Source of the DNA: Plasmopara viticola
Taxonomy: Eukaryota; Oomycota; Peronosporomycetes; Peronosporales; Peronosporaceae
DNA length: 64,000 nt
Reading direction: 5' to 3'
Assembly (NCBI GenBank): GCA_001695595.3
Contig: MBPM02000018.1
Location: 1 to 64,000, forward strand
Shown here piece by piece: positions 18,565 to 29,376 of this stretch. The translations under genes were made by a program, and so were the position numbers. The notes beneath the pieces are model-generated. The model worked only from the letters and a program-made list of their open reading frames with translations. It was not told where the DNA came from and did not search any database. Each line of letters starts with the position of its first letter. Position 1 is the first letter of the stretch.

Positions 18565-19579
18565 TAGCAGCCGTCAGAATCTCGTACAGAAAATGATGGA
18601 TCCACTTGCCTTCTTGTATAGCTAGACTCAAAGCGATGTACTCCGCTTCGCTGGTAGAAAGCGATACGCTTGATTGCTTCTTGCTTTCCCAACTGATGGG
18701 TGCTCCCATCAATATGAATGCGTAGCCTGAAGTCGACTTGCGGTCGGAGTGGTCGCCTGCCCAGTCTGCGTTTGAGTATGCGCGAAAGTCAACCTTGCTC
18801 CCGGGCCTAAAACAGAGTCCATGCGACTTGGTTCCTTGTAGGTAGCGAAGAATTCTCTTGACTGCAGTCCAATGCTCATCTTGAGGGTTTTCCATAAACC
18901 GCGACGCATATCCGACGGCAAAAGCGATGTCAGGGCGAGTCGCTATCATTAGATGCATCAGTGCACCGGCTGCTTCACAAAACGGAACATTTGTTGCTGT
19001 CGACTTGTCACTTGGAAAAAGTCGAGTACTTGGGTCCGCCGGGCTCACAACGGGCTTGCTGTCGTGCATGCCGAAGCGCTTGAGAATGTCTTCGATGTAG
19101 CGTCGCTGGCACACTGTTACACTTCCGTCAGGGTTCTTTACCAGTTCCATACCCAGGACGAAGACGCATTCACCGCTGTCCGTCATCTCGAAGCGCGTCT
19201 TCAAGTCATTCTTGGTACGCGCGATAAGGTCGGTCGAGCTTCCTGTGACGAGTACATCGTCGACGTAAACCAGAAGCAGTACGCAGTGGACACCCACAAT
19301 CTTAACGTATAGACAGGGATCATAGGCTGAAACTTGAAAGCCGATGGAGCACACGAATCCGTCGAAGGTCTCGTTCCAAACTCGCGAGGCGTGCTTGAGT
19401 CCATAAATCGCCTTAATCAGCTCGAGACAGTCGCAATTGTCATCGAGCTCAACCCCTTCCGGCGTCGCGCACAACACTTGCTCCTTCATGACGCCGTACA
19501 AGAATGCTGTCACCACATCCAGTTGGTCAAGAGGCCAGTCGAAGTACCTGGCGATCGCTATGACCATTCGCAAGGTCAC
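18488..19579 (-). CDS. pol: Reverse transcriptase and RNase H of F3
   Basis: 363 codons, two or three residues different from F2 (for example VWNE here versus VCNE, and VKNP versus LKNP). YVDD is present. RNase H again has 'YSNADWAG' with Asn for Asp, so that loss predates the duplication. Confidence 0.88.
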   Translation of the reverse strand: MTLRMVIAIARYFDWPLDQLDVVTAFLYGVMKEQVLCATPEGVELDDNCDCLELIKAIYGLKHASRVWNETFDGFVCSIGFQVSAYDPCLYVKIVGVHCVLLLVYVDDVLVTGSSTDLIARTKNDLKTRFEMTDSGECVFVLGMELVKNPDGSVTVCQRRYIEDILKRFGMHDSKPVVSPADPSTRLFPSDKSTATNVPFCEAAGALMHLMIATRPDIAFAVGYASRFMENPQDEHWTAVKRILRYLQGTKSHGLCFRPGSKVDFRAYSNADWAGDHSDRKSTSGYAFILMGAPISWESKKQSSVSLSTSEAEYIALSLAIQEGKWIHHFLYEILTAANETTPEFKIFEDNQAHRHQVPSHPR

Positions 19580-20478
19580 ATACTTGATAACAGGCGAAAA
19601 CGTCTCCGTGTAGTCGATGCCGTGGTTTGCTTGAACCCTTTTGCAACGAGGCGCGCTTTATACTTCTCAATCAATCCATCAGCTCTCCGCTTGATCTTGA
19701 ATACCCATTTGGTGCCAATGGCGCGTTGTCCAATCGGAAGTTTCGCCGCTCGAAATACACCACGAAGTCGCATCGACTCCAGCTCTCTTTGAATGGCTTT
19801 GCGCCAGTGCACCTGTTCCGGTCCATTAACTGCGTCTTGATACGTCGTTGGCTCGGAAAGGTAAGTAATTTCCACAGCGTTGGCGCTTGCTCGCCATGAT
19901 TCATCCGCTGGAGACGTGCCATCTTCGTGAACTTGGTTGTCCTTTTCTTCTTCATCCGCCGTAGTGGGCACGCCTGGTCGGCGTTTAACTTGAGACTGGA
20001 CGGGATATTCGGGGGCACTTATTTCTTCCAAACCAGCGTGATGTAACATGCTGCGACCGATCGTGACGATAGTCCGGTTGGCTCGCTCTGCAGTGCCGTT
20101 TGTCTGGTGCGCGTAGCGGACCGTGGGCTGCACCTCGATAGCATGATCGTCGTAGAAGTTCAATAGGGAGTTGGTTGCAAACTCCTTGGCCCCGTCAAGA
20201 CGCACAAACTTGACCTTGGCATTGAACTGTTTCTCAACCTTGAGAATGTACTTGTGCAAACAGTCTTCACTTTCCGACTTGGCGCGCAAACAGAATCCAG
20301 CCATACACCCACTTGCCTCGTCCGTGATGATCAGCAAATATCTGCTGCCACCAAGCGACTCGTGCTCCATTGGACCGCAATTGCCGAAGTGTAGAAACTC
20401 AAACGGGGCATACTTAGGCTTATCGGATTGCTCGGAAATGGTTTCTGGACCATCTTTCCTTGCTGGCATCCTCGGCAC
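19576..20478 (-). CDS. pol: Integrase core and RT N-terminus of F3 (deleted)
   Basis: Same as the F2 counterpart: HFGNCG in place of HFDNCG, DGAKEF, AERANRT, then the join '[15 protein letters not shown]', which removes the integrase C-terminus. One residue differs (ITYLSEP versus ITDLSEP). The shared frameshift after KGFKQ separates it from the downstream RT. Confidence 0.87.
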   Translation of the reverse strand: MPRMPARKDGPETISEQSDKPKYAPFEFLHFGNCGPMEHESLGGSRYLLIITDEASGCMAGFCLRAKSESEDCLHKYILKVEKQFNAKVKFVRLDGAKEFATNSLLNFYDDHAIEVQPTVRYAHQTNGTAERANRTIVTIGRSMLHHAGLEEISAPEYPVQSQVKRRPGVPTTADEEEKDNQVHEDGTSPADESWRASANAVEITYLSEPTTYQDAVNGPEQVHWRKAIQRELESMRLRGVFRAAKLPIGQRAIGTKWVFKIKRRADGLIEKYKARLVAKGFKQTTASTTRRRFRLLSSM

Positions 20479-21839
20479 AGACCAGATGACTTAGAGGGTG
20501 GCTCAGCGTCCTTGATCATGTTGCTGTCGATCATTTTGCGAAGGACATCAACCGGAGCATGACCCATGCGAGCATGCAAGTCCACACCGCTACCTTGCAC
20601 GACTGTATTGGCACAGCGCTGTGGCGTTCGAAGCCAGTAGAGTCCGTTGATAAGATCCGCAGTCGCAACAACTTGTTTTGACTTCTTGCGAGCAACGTGC
20701 ATCTTGAACCCGTCAAACACAACCTGGAACTGGCCACTTTTGTTAATTTGCGGAATCGATAGCAGATTCTTGCTCATGCTTGGTACGTATAGCGCATCTT
20801 TAATCTCGATTTCACGTTCGTTGCCGTTGGGAAGTACCACCCATTCGATGATGGTCCCTACGCCCTTGATTTCAGTCTTGTTACCGTTGGCAACAGACAA
20901 TTCGCGCGAACTTGGTCTTGTCGTTGCATATGTGATGCGTGGCACCACTGTCAATGGCCCAGAGTCCCGGTGCGTTGCTATTCGATGACATGCCGCATTC
21001 CAGCGAGACTGCAAAGGCAACTCGATCGTCATAGTCGTTGTAGTCGTTGCGCCACTGGACATTGTTGGCCACGCGTCCACGGTTGTTGCCGCCGCGCTTA
21101 GAGCCCCGATTCTCGTCTTCTGCTTGGTCCAACACCGCTCAGCCGAGTGCCCCAATTTTCCGCAGTACGTGCACTGGCGAGGCTCTCGATCAGTGCTGAA
21201 TGCACGTGCCGTGTCTTCAGTCTTGATCGCCAGAGTCTTCTCGCCCTGCCGCTTGATATGCTCGTTCGTGAGCACCTTGACGACGTCTTGCGTTTTCAGC
21301 TCCGCAGTGCTCATCTCCAAGTTTAAAACCACGTTCTCGTAGCTCTTGGGGAGACTGCGCAGCAAGCAGATTGCCACGTCTTCGTCCTCCATCTTGGCGC
21401 CGATGCCGCTGAGTTTGGCGCTGATGTTGAGGATCTCATTGCAATGTTGTAGCACATTGCCGCCTTCCGACATCTCCATGCTGAAGAGCTGTCGCTTGAG
21501 ATAGATGCGACCAGCCTTTTGAGATCCACCGTAAAGTGTCTTCACACGCGTCCATGCGACCCATGCTTCCTCGCAGTCATCCACGACGTGATGGTAGTCC
21601 GCGTCCATGTGGAGCAGCATGAGTCCGAAGGCGATATTGTTAAGCTTGACATACTCATCCTTGGCACGAGAGTCGGTGAAGGAAGGAGTCGTCTGGCGAT
21701 TCACCACTTGCCACGTTGACGTGGTCAGGAACACGCCACGCATGTAGCGGCTCCACGTCACGTAGTTGTCTCCGTTGAATTTGTCGATGGAGACTTTGGT
21801 GGAGACGTCTTGCGCAGTGGACATGGTACTTGGGCTCAT
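20331..21839 (-). CDS. gag: Gag with out-of-frame protease, then integrase N-terminus, of F3
   Basis: 502 open codons. Residues 1 to about 240 are Gag with the CCHC knuckle. A one-base deletion near 21117 then shifts the frame through the protease DSG region, which reads as unrelated Ser/Thr-rich residues. The inherited second shift brings the frame back at '[15 protein letters not shown]'. From there the protease C-terminal segment and the integrase 'HARMGH'/'CRGC' module are correct, until PFPSN. It is a chance read-through of a pseudogene, not a novel protein. Confidence 0.85.
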   Translation of the reverse strand: MSPSTMSTAQDVSTKVSIDKFNGDNYVTWSRYMRGVFLTTSTWQVVNRQTTPSFTDSRAKDEYVKLNNIAFGLMLLHMDADYHHVVDDCEEAWVAWTRVKTLYGGSQKAGRIYLKRQLFSMEMSEGGNVLQHCNEILNISAKLSGIGAKMEDEDVAICLLRSLPKSYENVVLNLEMSTAELKTQDVVKVLTNEHIKRQGEKTLAIKTEDTARAFSTDREPRQCTYCGKLGHSAERCWTKQKTRIGALSAAATTVDAWPTMSSGATTTTTMTIELPLQSRWNAACHRIATHRDSGPLTVVPRITYATTRPSSRELSVANGNKTEIKGVGTIIEWVVLPNGNEREIEIKDALYVPSMSKNLLSIPQINKSGQFQVVFDGFKMHVARKKSKQVVATADLINGLYWLRTPQRCANTVVQGSGVDLHARMGHAPVDVLRKMIDSNMIKDAEPPSKSSGLCRGCQQGKMVQKPFPSNPISLSMPRLSFYTSAIAVQWSTSRLVAADIC

Positions 21840-21843
21840 AACC
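21832..21843 (-). promoter_or_regulatory. Primer binding site of F3
   Basis: GGTTATGAGCCC next to LTR8; the gag ATG is at 21837-21839. Confidence 0.83.
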
Positions 21844-22193
21844 TGTTGGAATTTTGGCGTGGAGGAGTGGAGTGGAGGAGCGAGGCTTGCGGTGAGCGAA
21901 GAGCGAAGAAGGCACTTGCGGTGTTGAATGAAGATTCGAAAGTGAGTTTTTTAATTTGGTCCTTAGTTCACAACTCCTTGCTACATCTAAGCCATTCATT
22001 TATCTAAGCCAATCAGAAGAACTTACCATCCGGGCGCAAGCATCTTCCCATCCGGGCGCAATCATCTTGAGTGCGCCTGTCCATGTGTCTATTCATGACG
22101 TCATCGTTGTTTGCTTGAAACGTCGGACAGCCGCTCGTATTGGACTGCCTTGGAAACCGGAACAAAACTGAGGGAAACCGGTTACCTTTAATA
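21844..22193 (-). repeat. LTR8, 5' LTR of the F array
   Basis: 350 bp, TGTTGGAATTTTGG...CTTTAATA, with two 22-bp motifs. Outside it the sequence becomes plus-strand G gag: 'ccttcgccacc' is collinear with the gag start of H (complement near 36285). Confidence 0.92.
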
Positions 22194-23206
22194 CCTTCGC
22201 CACCGTGGACGCGTCTATGCCAAGTCGAATCAACAAGTTCGACGGCACCAACTTTCACACCTGAAAGCTCAAGATGCAGATGGTGCTAGAGGAGAGGGAC
22301 CTGTGGGAAGTCGCAAGTGGTGAGATCCAGCTGGAGCACTGCACGAATGCGATGGATCAGTCGACTTACAAGAGGAAGTCTCGGAAAGCGCTAGCGATAA
22401 TCTGTCTTGCGATGGAAGACTCGCAACTGCCACTGGTCCGGTCGTCAAGTGGTGCGCATGATGCATGGTCGCGACCGGAAGGACACTTTGAGAAGAGGAG
22501 CCTCGCAAACAAGCTCTTTCTTCGTCGACGGTTTTTCACGACAATGATGGAAGAAGGTGATGATGTTCTGGAACACATCAACAAGCTCAAGACGCTAGCG
22601 GAGCAGCTCGATGCTGTAGGTGCCCCGGTGAGCGAGGACGACTTGGTTATCACGCTTCTTGGGAGTCTTAATGACTCGTACCAGTTTCTCATTACTGCAT
22701 TGGAATCTCGTGCAGACACTTTGACCTGGGAGCTGGTGACGTCTCGACTTCTCCATGAGGTTATGAAGCGCAAGGAGCAGGGCGGCGATGGAGCTGCGTC
22801 TGGCCAAGCGTTCATGATGAAGGATGCGAAGCGCAAAGGACGACCGGTGAAGAAGACTGGTGCGTGCCATAATTGCGGCAAACAAGGACACTGGATCGCA
22901 GATTGCCCCTCGCGAGTCCAGAATGATGCTGAGCGATATCGATCGCAGCGGGCAAACGTCGCGCAGATTGAAGATTCTGGTGACTATCTTTTCTCGGTTG
23001 GCGGTAGCAGTGGCTCTGTCAAGCCGAATGACGTCTGGCTGGTCGACTCGGGGGCGACTCAGTATATGACAAGTTCCAAGAAGTTCATGAGGAGCTACAA
23101 GACTTTTCCCCCTATCGACGTACATCTGGCAGACGACGGCGTCGTACAAGCTATTGGCAGCGGTGACATTGTGATGGCTATGATGACGTCGCACGGAAGT
23201 ATATAG
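22194..23206 (+). pseudogene. gag: Gag and protease of element G
   Basis: It starts where Gag residue 18 or so would be. The Met of 'ATMDASMPSR' is GTG (22205) and the Trp of 'FHTWK' is a TGA stop (22262-22264). From 22274 it is open: 'MQMVLEERDLWEVASGEI', CCHC knuckle 'CHNCGKQGHWIADC', protease 'WLVDSGATQYMTSS' (His of TQHMT is Tyr). It ends in a stop created by substitution in 'SKKG' (GSI-stop), where C reads through. Confidence 0.87.
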
Positions 23207-23209
23207 GGT

Positions 23210-23704
23210 GTGTTGACAAATGTGTGGCACATCCCCAAGTTGTCGAGAAATTTGTTTTTAGTTGGTCGCTTTAACAAGGACGTCGGGCCTGTTGTTTTCG
23301 ACAAGGAGGGATGCTTTGCCGAAACAAAAGGTGTCAAGTGGAAAATCGGTGCGCGCGAAGGAAAAGGATTATTTCGGCTGCACATGACTCCAGTTGCTCG
23401 TGAAGAAGCAAATATGGTCAAGACTTTGACAAGCAACGAGGACACTTCATATTTGTGGCATCTTCGACTTGGTCATATTGGTCACGACGGGCTGAACGCA
23501 ATCGTGAAGAAGAATCTCGCCATTGGAATCGACATTACGTCTGTGAACAAGTGGGAGATTTGTGATGGCTGTGCACTGGGTAAGCAGACTCGTGTACGGT
23601 TCCAATCGATGTCGACGGATCGAGCGAATGAGCTTTTGGAGGTTATACACAGCGATGCGGTCCCATGCAGTCTCCAACGTTTAGTGGCAAGCGCTACTTC
23701 GTGA
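23210..23704 (+). pseudogene. pol: Protease end and integrase zinc module of element G
   Basis: 'GVLTNVWHIPKLSRNLF', 'VVFDKEGCFAETKGVKWKIG', then the full HHCC module 'LWHLRLGH' ... 'ICDGCALGKQTRV'. The frame is lost at 'VIHSD' by a 4-base deletion near 23655; the last residues are spurious. Confidence 0.85.
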
Positions 23705-24078
23705 CGTTCATCGACGACAAGTCAAGATATTGCGTCGTCTATCTGATCAAGAGCAAGTCAGAAGTCGTGGACAAGTTCGCCAATTTTATGGCATTCGCAG
23801 AAAAGCAGACCGGCAAACGCGTAATATCTCTTCGCAGTGACAACGGTGGCGAGTATGCATCCACGAAAATGGCCAAGTTTTGCTCGTATAATGGAATGGT
23901 GCTCAAGTATACGCCGCCGTACACACCACAGCTTAACGGAGTTGCGGAGCGTATGAATCGGACGCTTGTGGAATGCGCAAGGTGCATGTTGGAGCACGCG
24001 GGTCTCGCCAAACACTACTGGGGAGAAGCAGTTATGACAGCAATGTTTCTTCGAAATCGGTGTCCATCGCGTGCTATC
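23665..24078 (+). pseudogene. pol: Integrase core of element G, cut by E
   Basis: 'SPTFSGKRYFVTFIDDKSRY', second Asp in 'RSDNGGEYAS', Glu in 'NGVAERMNRTLVECARCML', 'HYWGEAVMTAMFLRNR'. It is interrupted after 'CPSRAI' by E. It continues at 28691 after the repeated CTATC. Confidence 0.88.
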
Positions 24079-24353
24079 TGTTGGAAGTGGCGACGGAGTG
24101 AGGCTTGAAAAAGGCGAGGCGAAGGGAGTTCTTGATCGATTGACCAAGAAGACACTTGAGCTGTAGATGGGAGATTCGAAAGTGATTGATTTATCGGAGC
24201 TTATTCCTACTGCCTGATTTATATGTGTACACATATAAATCATGTGGGTCTTCCAATCAACCTACTCGTCTAATCATATCTAAGGTAATTACCGTGAAAA
24301 CTATCCGTAAGAACTCACCCTTTAAGTTCGGATTGTACCGGTAACCCTCAATA
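24079..24353 (-). repeat. 3' LTR of element E
   Basis: 275 bp, bordered by CTATC outside and the polypurine tract inside. It contains a perfect 28-bp palindrome at 24215-24242. Confidence 0.95.
24215..24242. repeat. Perfect 28-bp palindrome in E LTR
   Basis: 14-bp arms 'tgatttatatgtgt' and 'acacatataaatca', no spacer. The other LTR has one mismatch (28552-28579). It could be a transcription-factor site or a cruciform-forming element in the LTR; the function is unknown. Confidence 0.85.
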
Positions 24354-24366
24354 CGCCCCCTCAATG
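24354..24366 (-). promoter_or_regulatory. Polypurine tract of E
   Basis: CATTGAGGGGGCG on the element strand. It abuts the LTR and overlaps the RNase H stop at 24361-24363. Confidence 0.78.
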
Positions 24367-24771
24367 CGAACTTCCATGAATGCCGAGAGCCGCCGTTAAG
24401 TCCTTGTGGCGTGGCCCTGATAGTCCCTTGGTCATAATGTCCGCCAGCATGATCGTCGTCTCACAGTATTTGAGCTTGACTTCTCCGCGCTTGACCTCAT
24501 CACGGATATGATGGTACTTTATGTCGATGTGTTTTGCGCGACCATGGTTCACCGGGTTCTTGGTCATCTTGATGCATGATTGATTTACCTCGAGAATGAC
24601 GAGTTCCGGTCCTGCATCGTTGGCCGTCATCATGATCTCGCATAGTAGACGATGAATCCACTTGCCTTCTTGGATGGCCAGACTCAACGCGATGTATTCG
24701 GCTTCGCTCGTTGACAGCGACACACTTGCTTGTTTTTTGCTTCCCCAGCTGATGGGTGCACCAAGCACCAT
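24361..24771 (-). CDS. pol: RNase H C-terminal half of element E
   Basis: 136 codons: '[26 protein letters not shown]', '[33 protein letters not shown]', ending ...GSSH. The RNase H 'EDNQ' of other copies reads 'EVNQ' here, replacing a metal-binding Asp. It is joined to the upstream frame only across a one-base deletion near 24772. Confidence 0.87.
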   Translation of the reverse strand: MVLGAPISWGSKKQASVSLSTSEAEYIALSLAIQEGKWIHRLLCEIMMTANDAGPELVILEVNQSCIKMTKNPVNHGRAKHIDIKYHHIRDEVKRGEVKLKYCETTIMLADIMTKGLSGPRHKDLTAALGIHGSSH

Positions 24772-25796
24772 AAAACGTAGCCCGACGTTGACTTGCTATC
24801 CGCGTGGTCACCAGCCCAATCCGCGTCGGAGTAACCTCGGAAGTCGATTTCGCCGCTTGGTTGATAGCGTAGTCCGTGCGACTTGGTGCCTTGAAGGTAG
24901 CGGAAAATACGCTTGACGGCAGTCCAATGTTCTTGTTGCGGGTTCTCCATGAACCGCGACACATAGCCCACAGCGTATGCAATATCCGGGCGCGTCGCTG
25001 TCATCAAGTGCATTAAAGCACCCACTGCTTCTCGAAACGGAGCTTCCACCTTGGTTGCACTCTTGCTTGGCAATAGTTGAGTGCTCAAGTCGACCGGGCT
25101 GACAGTGGCCTTACAGTCATTCATCCCAAAACGCTTGGGAATGTCATTGATGTAGCGTCGCTGGCACATGATAACACCGCCGTTGGGTTCATCCACCAAC
25201 TCGATGCCCAGCACAAATGTGCACTTGCCACTTTCCGTCATCTCGAAACGCGTCTTGAGGTCGCACTTCGTCTGCTCGATCAGGTCTCGTGAGCTGCCTG
25301 TGACCAAAACATCGTCTACGTAGATCAGGACCAGCACGCAGTGACCGTTCACCAACTTGATGTACAGACATGGGTCGAAGTCCGAAACTTGGAAACCAAT
25401 CAAGCACACGAATTTGTCGAAAGTCTCATTCCAGACGCGCGAGGCTTGCTTGAGACCGTAGATCGCTTTCACCAGTTCAAGGCAGTTGAAGTCGCCATCC
25501 ATTTCGACGCCTTCAGGGATGACGCAGAACACTTTCTCCTTCATCACACCGTACAGGAACGCTGTCACAACATCGAGTTGGTCCAAAGGCCAATCGAAGT
25601 GCTTGGTGACTGCGACAATCATTCGTAGAGTCGCGTACTTGACGACCGGTGAGAACGTCTCCATGTAGTCGATCCCGTATTTCTGCTTGAATCCTTTAGC
25701 AACGAGGCGCGCCTTGAATTTCTCGATCGAGCCATCCGCCTTTCGCTTGATCTTGAATACCCATTTGGTATCAATGGCGCGTTGGTTGGTCGGCAA
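24684..25796 (-). CDS. pol: Reverse transcriptase and RNase H N-terminus of element E
   Basis: Open from '[35 protein letters not shown]' through '[15 protein letters not shown]', '[14 protein letters not shown]', the catalytic 'YVDDVLVTG', '[24 protein letters not shown]' and '[10 protein letters not shown]'. It ends out of frame after 'STSGYV'. The start is mid-protein; an upstream one-base deletion near 25809 separates it from the Gag-integrase ORF. The RT shows no missing key residue. Confidence 0.9.
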   Translation of the reverse strand: MPTNQRAIDTKWVFKIKRKADGSIEKFKARLVAKGFKQKYGIDYMETFSPVVKYATLRMIVAVTKHFDWPLDQLDVVTAFLYGVMKEKVFCVIPEGVEMDGDFNCLELVKAIYGLKQASRVWNETFDKFVCLIGFQVSDFDPCLYIKLVNGHCVLVLIYVDDVLVTGSSRDLIEQTKCDLKTRFEMTESGKCTFVLGIELVDEPNGGVIMCQRRYINDIPKRFGMNDCKATVSPVDLSTQLLPSKSATKVEAPFREAVGALMHLMTATRPDIAYAVGYVSRFMENPQQEHWTAVKRIFRYLQGTKSHGLRYQPSGEIDFRGYSDADWAGDHADSKSTSGYVLWCLVHPSAGEAKNKQVCRCQRAKPNTSR

Positions 25797-28411
25797 CTTG
25801 GCAGCACGAAGACTCCGCGAAGACGCATCGACTCCAGCTCGGCTTGAATGGCCTTGCGCCAGTGCACTTGGTCTGGTCCATTGACTGCATCTCGAAAAGT
25901 TGCAGGCTCAGCCAGATCGCATGCTTCGACCGCGTTGGCACTGGCTCGCCAAAATGTTGGCGGCGTAGAATCATCATCTTGATCACTAGTCCCTTTTTCT
26001 TCCTCGTCAATCAGTACACCCCGCGTCCTTGATCGACTTCTCCGGTGGTGGTCGTGTTCATTGTCCGGCGCACTTAATTCTTCCAGTCCTCTTTGACGAT
26101 GACCCGAGCGTACGACATTCGTGTCCTGTCGTGATTTACGCTTGCCAGTCTGCTTGTAGTTGACTTGACGCACGCTGTCCTCGTTTATCTCAAGCAAATC
26201 GAGGTCCAGCACCGCATCCTCCAGGTCTTCATGTGGTGAGTCCGCCGAAAGTCCAAAGCTTGATTCATCAAAGTTGACGTCCCGACTGATGACTATTTGT
26301 CCGGCCTCGATGTCGAATACTCGATACGCTTTGGTGACTTCTTCGTACCCCATGAACAGTCCGACACGGGCCTTGGGGTCCCGCTTGAGGCGCTTTTCGC
26401 TTGGGGTCAAGATGTGTGCTCGACACCCAAAAACGCGCATGTGTTTGACGCTTGGCTTGGAATTGTGCACGATTTCGTACAGTGTCATGTGGGGAATCTT
26501 GGGCGATGGCAGTTGGTTCTTCACGTAGATCGCCGTCATTGCTGCTTCGGCCCAGAAACACTTGTCCAGTTTTGCATGATGCAGCAGACTCCGGCCGATG
26601 GTGACAATTGTTCTGATGGCCCGCTCTACCGTCCCGTTGGTCTGATGCGCATACGGGACGGTGACCTGTTGCTCGATGCCTTCATCTTCGTAGAACATCT
26701 TGAGAGAGTTGGCAGCGAATTCTCGAGCTCCATCGTGGCGAACAAACTTGACCTTCTTCTCGAAATGGTGCTGAATTTTGACGATGAAGTTCCGGATGCA
26801 GTCTTCACTCTCGGACTTGGATCGCAAACAGAATTTCTTCATGCAGCCACTTGCTTCGTCCACGATCAATAGCAGATATCTGCTGCCACCAATCGACGCT
26901 TGTTCCATGGGGCCACAGATGTCAAAGTGAAGAAGCTCGAAGGTGTCGTAGCAGCGCTTGTCACGGTTGCTTGGGAATGGTTTTTGGACCATCTTTCCTT
27001 GCTGACAGCCGAGACACACGCTTGATCCACTTGACTTCGCAGGCATTGTCGCATCCTTGATCATGCCACTTGTGATCCTTTTTCGAAGAACATCTAGTGG
27101 CGCATGACCCATGCGTGCATGTAGATCAGCAGATCTGGAGCTCGTCACCATGTTTGCAGATCTTTGCGGTGTCCGAAGCCAGTATAGTCCATCAGCGAGG
27201 TCCGCCGTTGCCACTACTTGAGTCGAGTTCTTGCATGCTACATGCATTTTGGAACCGTCGAACACCACTCGAAACTTGCCGGTCTTGTTTATCTGCGGCA
27301 CCGACAGCAGATTCTTGTTCATGTTCGGCACGAACAACGCATTCTTGATCTCGATGTCTTGTTCATCGCTATTGGGTAGAACCACCCGTTCGATGATGGT
27401 TCCCACAACCTTGATTGCAGCTTTCCTGCCATCAGCCACCGAAAGTTCGCCTCCATCTTGTTCGTTGAGGCTTGTAAACTTGGCCTTGTCGTTGCAGATG
27501 TGGTGCGTTGCGCCGCTGTCGACCGCCCACATCCCTGGCATACTCTTGCCCGTTGATAGTCCACATTTAAGCGAAACTGCGAAGGCGACTCGATCACGGT
27601 ATTCGTAGTCGTCGTCGTTGCGCCATTGGACATTGTTGGCCCCGCGTCCACGACCATTGCCGCCGCGTCTTGGCCCTTTGTTTTCAGCTTTCTGCCTGGT
27701 CCAGCACCGATCCACCGAGTGCCCCAGTCTTCCGCAATACGTGCATTGGTGCGGCTCACGTTCGGCACTGAACGCTTTCGCAGCGTCTTCAGTCTTCACC
27801 ACCGTAGCCTTCGCACCTTGCCTCTTGATATGCTCGTTCGTCAGTACTCTCACGACGTCCCGCGATCGAAGCTCGTTGCTGCTCATCTCCAAGTTGAGAA
27901 CGACGTTCTCGAAGCTCTTGGGCAGACTGCGCAGCAAACAGATCGCAACGTCCTCGTCATCCATCTTGGCGCCGATGCTGCTTAGCTTGGCCGCGATGTT
28001 GAGGACCTCATTGCAATGATGCAACACATTGCCGCCTTCCGCCATCTCCATGCTGAATAGCTGGCGCTTCAAGTAGATACGCCCAGCCTTCTGCGACCAG
28101 CCGTAGAGTGTCTTGACGCGTGTCCACGCCACCCATGCTTCCTCACAGTCGTCAACCACATGATGGTAGTCCGCGTCCATATGCAGGAGCAAAAGACCGA
28201 AAGCGACGTTGCTCGACTTGACGTAGTCGTCCGAAGCGCGAGGATCTGTAAAAGTCGGTGTCACCTCACGGTTCACGACATGCCAGACTGACTTGGTCAG
28301 GAACACGCCACGCATGTAGCGGTTCCAAGTCGCGTAGTTGTCTCCATTGAATTTGTCAATGGAGATCTTGGCCGTGGAATTTTGCGAAGAGGACATGGCG
28401 CTTGGGCTCAT
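25619..28411 (-). CDS. gag: Gag, protease, integrase and RT start of element E
   Basis: Start chosen at 28411 ([10 protein letters not shown]), the ATG in the primer site; the same frame is open upstream into the LTR to 28492 but that part is not Gag-like. Gag domain with '[17 protein letters not shown]'; CCHC knuckle '[14 protein letters not shown]'; protease '[12 protein letters not shown]'; HHCC 'HARMGH'/'CLGCQQGK'; integrase D in 'FDICGPME', D in 'RHDGAREF', E in 'TVERAIRT'; acidic linker; start of RT. About the last 60 residues, after 'LRGVF', are off-frame from the deletion near 25809. Gag, protease and integrase all look intact. Confidence 0.92.
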   Translation of the reverse strand: MSPSAMSSSQNSTAKISIDKFNGDNYATWNRYMRGVFLTKSVWHVVNREVTPTFTDPRASDDYVKSSNVAFGLLLLHMDADYHHVVDDCEEAWVAWTRVKTLYGWSQKAGRIYLKRQLFSMEMAEGGNVLHHCNEVLNIAAKLSSIGAKMDDEDVAICLLRSLPKSFENVVLNLEMSSNELRSRDVVRVLTNEHIKRQGAKATVVKTEDAAKAFSAEREPHQCTYCGRLGHSVDRCWTRQKAENKGPRRGGNGRGRGANNVQWRNDDDYEYRDRVAFAVSLKCGLSTGKSMPGMWAVDSGATHHICNDKAKFTSLNEQDGGELSVADGRKAAIKVVGTIIERVVLPNSDEQDIEIKNALFVPNMNKNLLSVPQINKTGKFRVVFDGSKMHVACKNSTQVVATADLADGLYWLRTPQRSANMVTSSRSADLHARMGHAPLDVLRKRITSGMIKDATMPAKSSGSSVCLGCQQGKMVQKPFPSNRDKRCYDTFELLHFDICGPMEQASIGGSRYLLLIVDEASGCMKKFCLRSKSESEDCIRNFIVKIQHHFEKKVKFVRHDGAREFAANSLKMFYEDEGIEQQVTVPYAHQTNGTVERAIRTIVTIGRSLLHHAKLDKCFWAEAAMTAIYVKNQLPSPKIPHMTLYEIVHNSKPSVKHMRVFGCRAHILTPSEKRLKRDPKARVGLFMGYEEVTKAYRVFDIEAGQIVISRDVNFDESSFGLSADSPHEDLEDAVLDLDLLEINEDSVRQVNYKQTGKRKSRQDTNVVRSGHRQRGLEELSAPDNEHDHHRRSRSRTRGVLIDEEEKGTSDQDDDSTPPTFWRASANAVEACDLAEPATFRDAVNGPDQVHWRKAIQAELESMRLRGVFVLPSCRPTNAPLIPNGYSRSSERRMARSRNSRRASLLKDSSRNTGSTTWRRSHRSSSTRLYE

Positions 28412-28415
28412 AACC
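28404..28415 (-). promoter_or_regulatory. Primer binding site of E
   Basis: GGTTATGAGCCC between the 5' LTR and gag. Confidence 0.85.
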
Positions 28416-28690
28416 TGTTGGAAGTGGCGACGGAGTGAGGCTTGAAAAAGGCGAGGCGAAGGGAGTTCTTGATCGATTGACCAAGAAGACACTTGAGCTG
28501 TAGATGGGAGATTCGAAAGTGATTGATTTATCGGAGCTTATTCCTACTGCCTGATTTATATGTGTACACATAAAAATCATGTGGGTCTTCCAATCAACCT
28601 ACTCGTCTAATCATATCTAAGGTAATTACCGTAAAAACTATCCGTAAGAACTCACCCTTTAAGTTCGAATTGTACCGGTAACCCTCAATA
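28416..28690 (-). repeat. 5' LTR of element E
   Basis: 275 bp, three substitutions from 24079-24353: one breaks the 28-bp palindrome, one gives 'gtaaaaac' in place of 'gtgaaaac', one 'ttcgaatt' in place of 'ttcggatt'. The CTATC duplication follows. Confidence 0.95.
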
Positions 28691-29376
28691 CTATCGAGCA
28701 CCAGACGTCACCTTTCGAGCTTTGGACAGCCAAGAAACCACTATTAGCCAACTTGAAAGTGTTTGGTTGTCACGCGTTCGTGCATGTTCCGAAAGAAAAG
28801 CGCTCGAAACTGGATGCGAAAGCAATATTGTGTCGATTTTTGGGCTACTCGGAGCACCAAAAGACGTATCGCTTTGAAGAATTGTCGACTGGTCGAATCG
28901 TTATGAGTCGTGATGCTCAGTTCAAGGAAGACACTTTCAACAGTGGAAGAACGACTTTCAAAAATAAAAGCACTATTGTCGAGATTCATGATGAGGATGA
29001 AGGAATATCGACAGACGACGGAAACGAGATTGAGCAAGAGCAGGATGAGACACAAGACGCAAATTCGGACTTTGAATTGGGAAGCAAGCGGCAGAATCGT
29101 ACTCAATCTTTGGAAAAGGTGACTGAGGTTCCGCAGCCCAAGCGTCATGTGCCCAAATACCAACGCTCGACACTCGAAGAAATGTCGGCTCTGGCTACAA
29201 TTCGCGACGAGAGCTACGAGGCCGCCCACGTCGTCTTTTCAGTGGGAGAATTGCCGACAACGTTCAAGTCGGCGATGGAATCCAGTGACGCGGGCCAATG
29301 GAAAGCTGCATGCGACTCGGAGCTGGAGTCACTCCACAAGAACAAGACTTGGGATGTTGGTTGTTCCTCTGCCTAA
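28691..29376 (+). pseudogene. pol: Integrase C-terminus, linker and RT start of element G
   Basis: It resumes after E with 'IEHQTSPFELWTAKKPLLANLKVFGCHAF'-type sequence, then 'SEHQKTYRFEELSTGRIVMSRDAQF', an acidic linker and 'WKAACDSELESLHKNKTWDV'. A 4-base insertion near 29355 (absent from H) shifts the frame; the open frame from 28753 ends at 29376. Confidence 0.87.

Larger units (their letters stand above)
12678..22193 (-). mobile_element. Tandem array of copia elements F1-F2-F3
   Basis: Three copies in a row share single LTRs (LTR6, LTR7) between them. F2 and F3 have a spacing of about 3.83 kb and share the same deletions and frameshifts, so they are duplicates of one already defective copy. 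F1 is cut by D. The right end (22193) lies in the gag of G, followed by CCTTC, the predicted target duplication. Confidence 0.94.
18017..22193 (-). mobile_element. Ty1/copia element F3
   Basis: Near-identical to F2, including the integrase, RNase H and protease lesions. F3-specific: a one-base deletion in gag near 21117. F2-specific: the gag nonsense codon. Its 5' LTR (LTR8) is longer than LTR7 and has a second copy of the 22-bp motif. Confidence 0.93.
24079..28690 (-). mobile_element. Complete Ty1/copia element E with CTATC target duplication
   Basis: 4612 bp. The two 275-bp LTRs differ at three positions (about 98.9% identical), so it is young. The host bases CTATC occur once at 24074-24078 and again at 28691-28695; in the uninterrupted homologue H (near 34404) the site occurs once. 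This proves the LTR borders and shows that the element strand begins TATTGAGGG and ends TTCCAACA. Gag to early RT is open; two one-base deletions (about 25809 and 24772) break pol. Confidence 0.97.

Noticed and set aside
20331..21839. A 502-codon ORF in F3 that looks like a novel Gag fusion
   Set aside because: The middle part is the protease region read out of frame between two compensating frameshifts.
28412..28492. N-terminal extension of the E Gag into the LTR
   Set aside because: The extra residues are LTR sequence without similarity to Gag; the primer-site ATG at 28411 gives the conserved MSPSxMS start.
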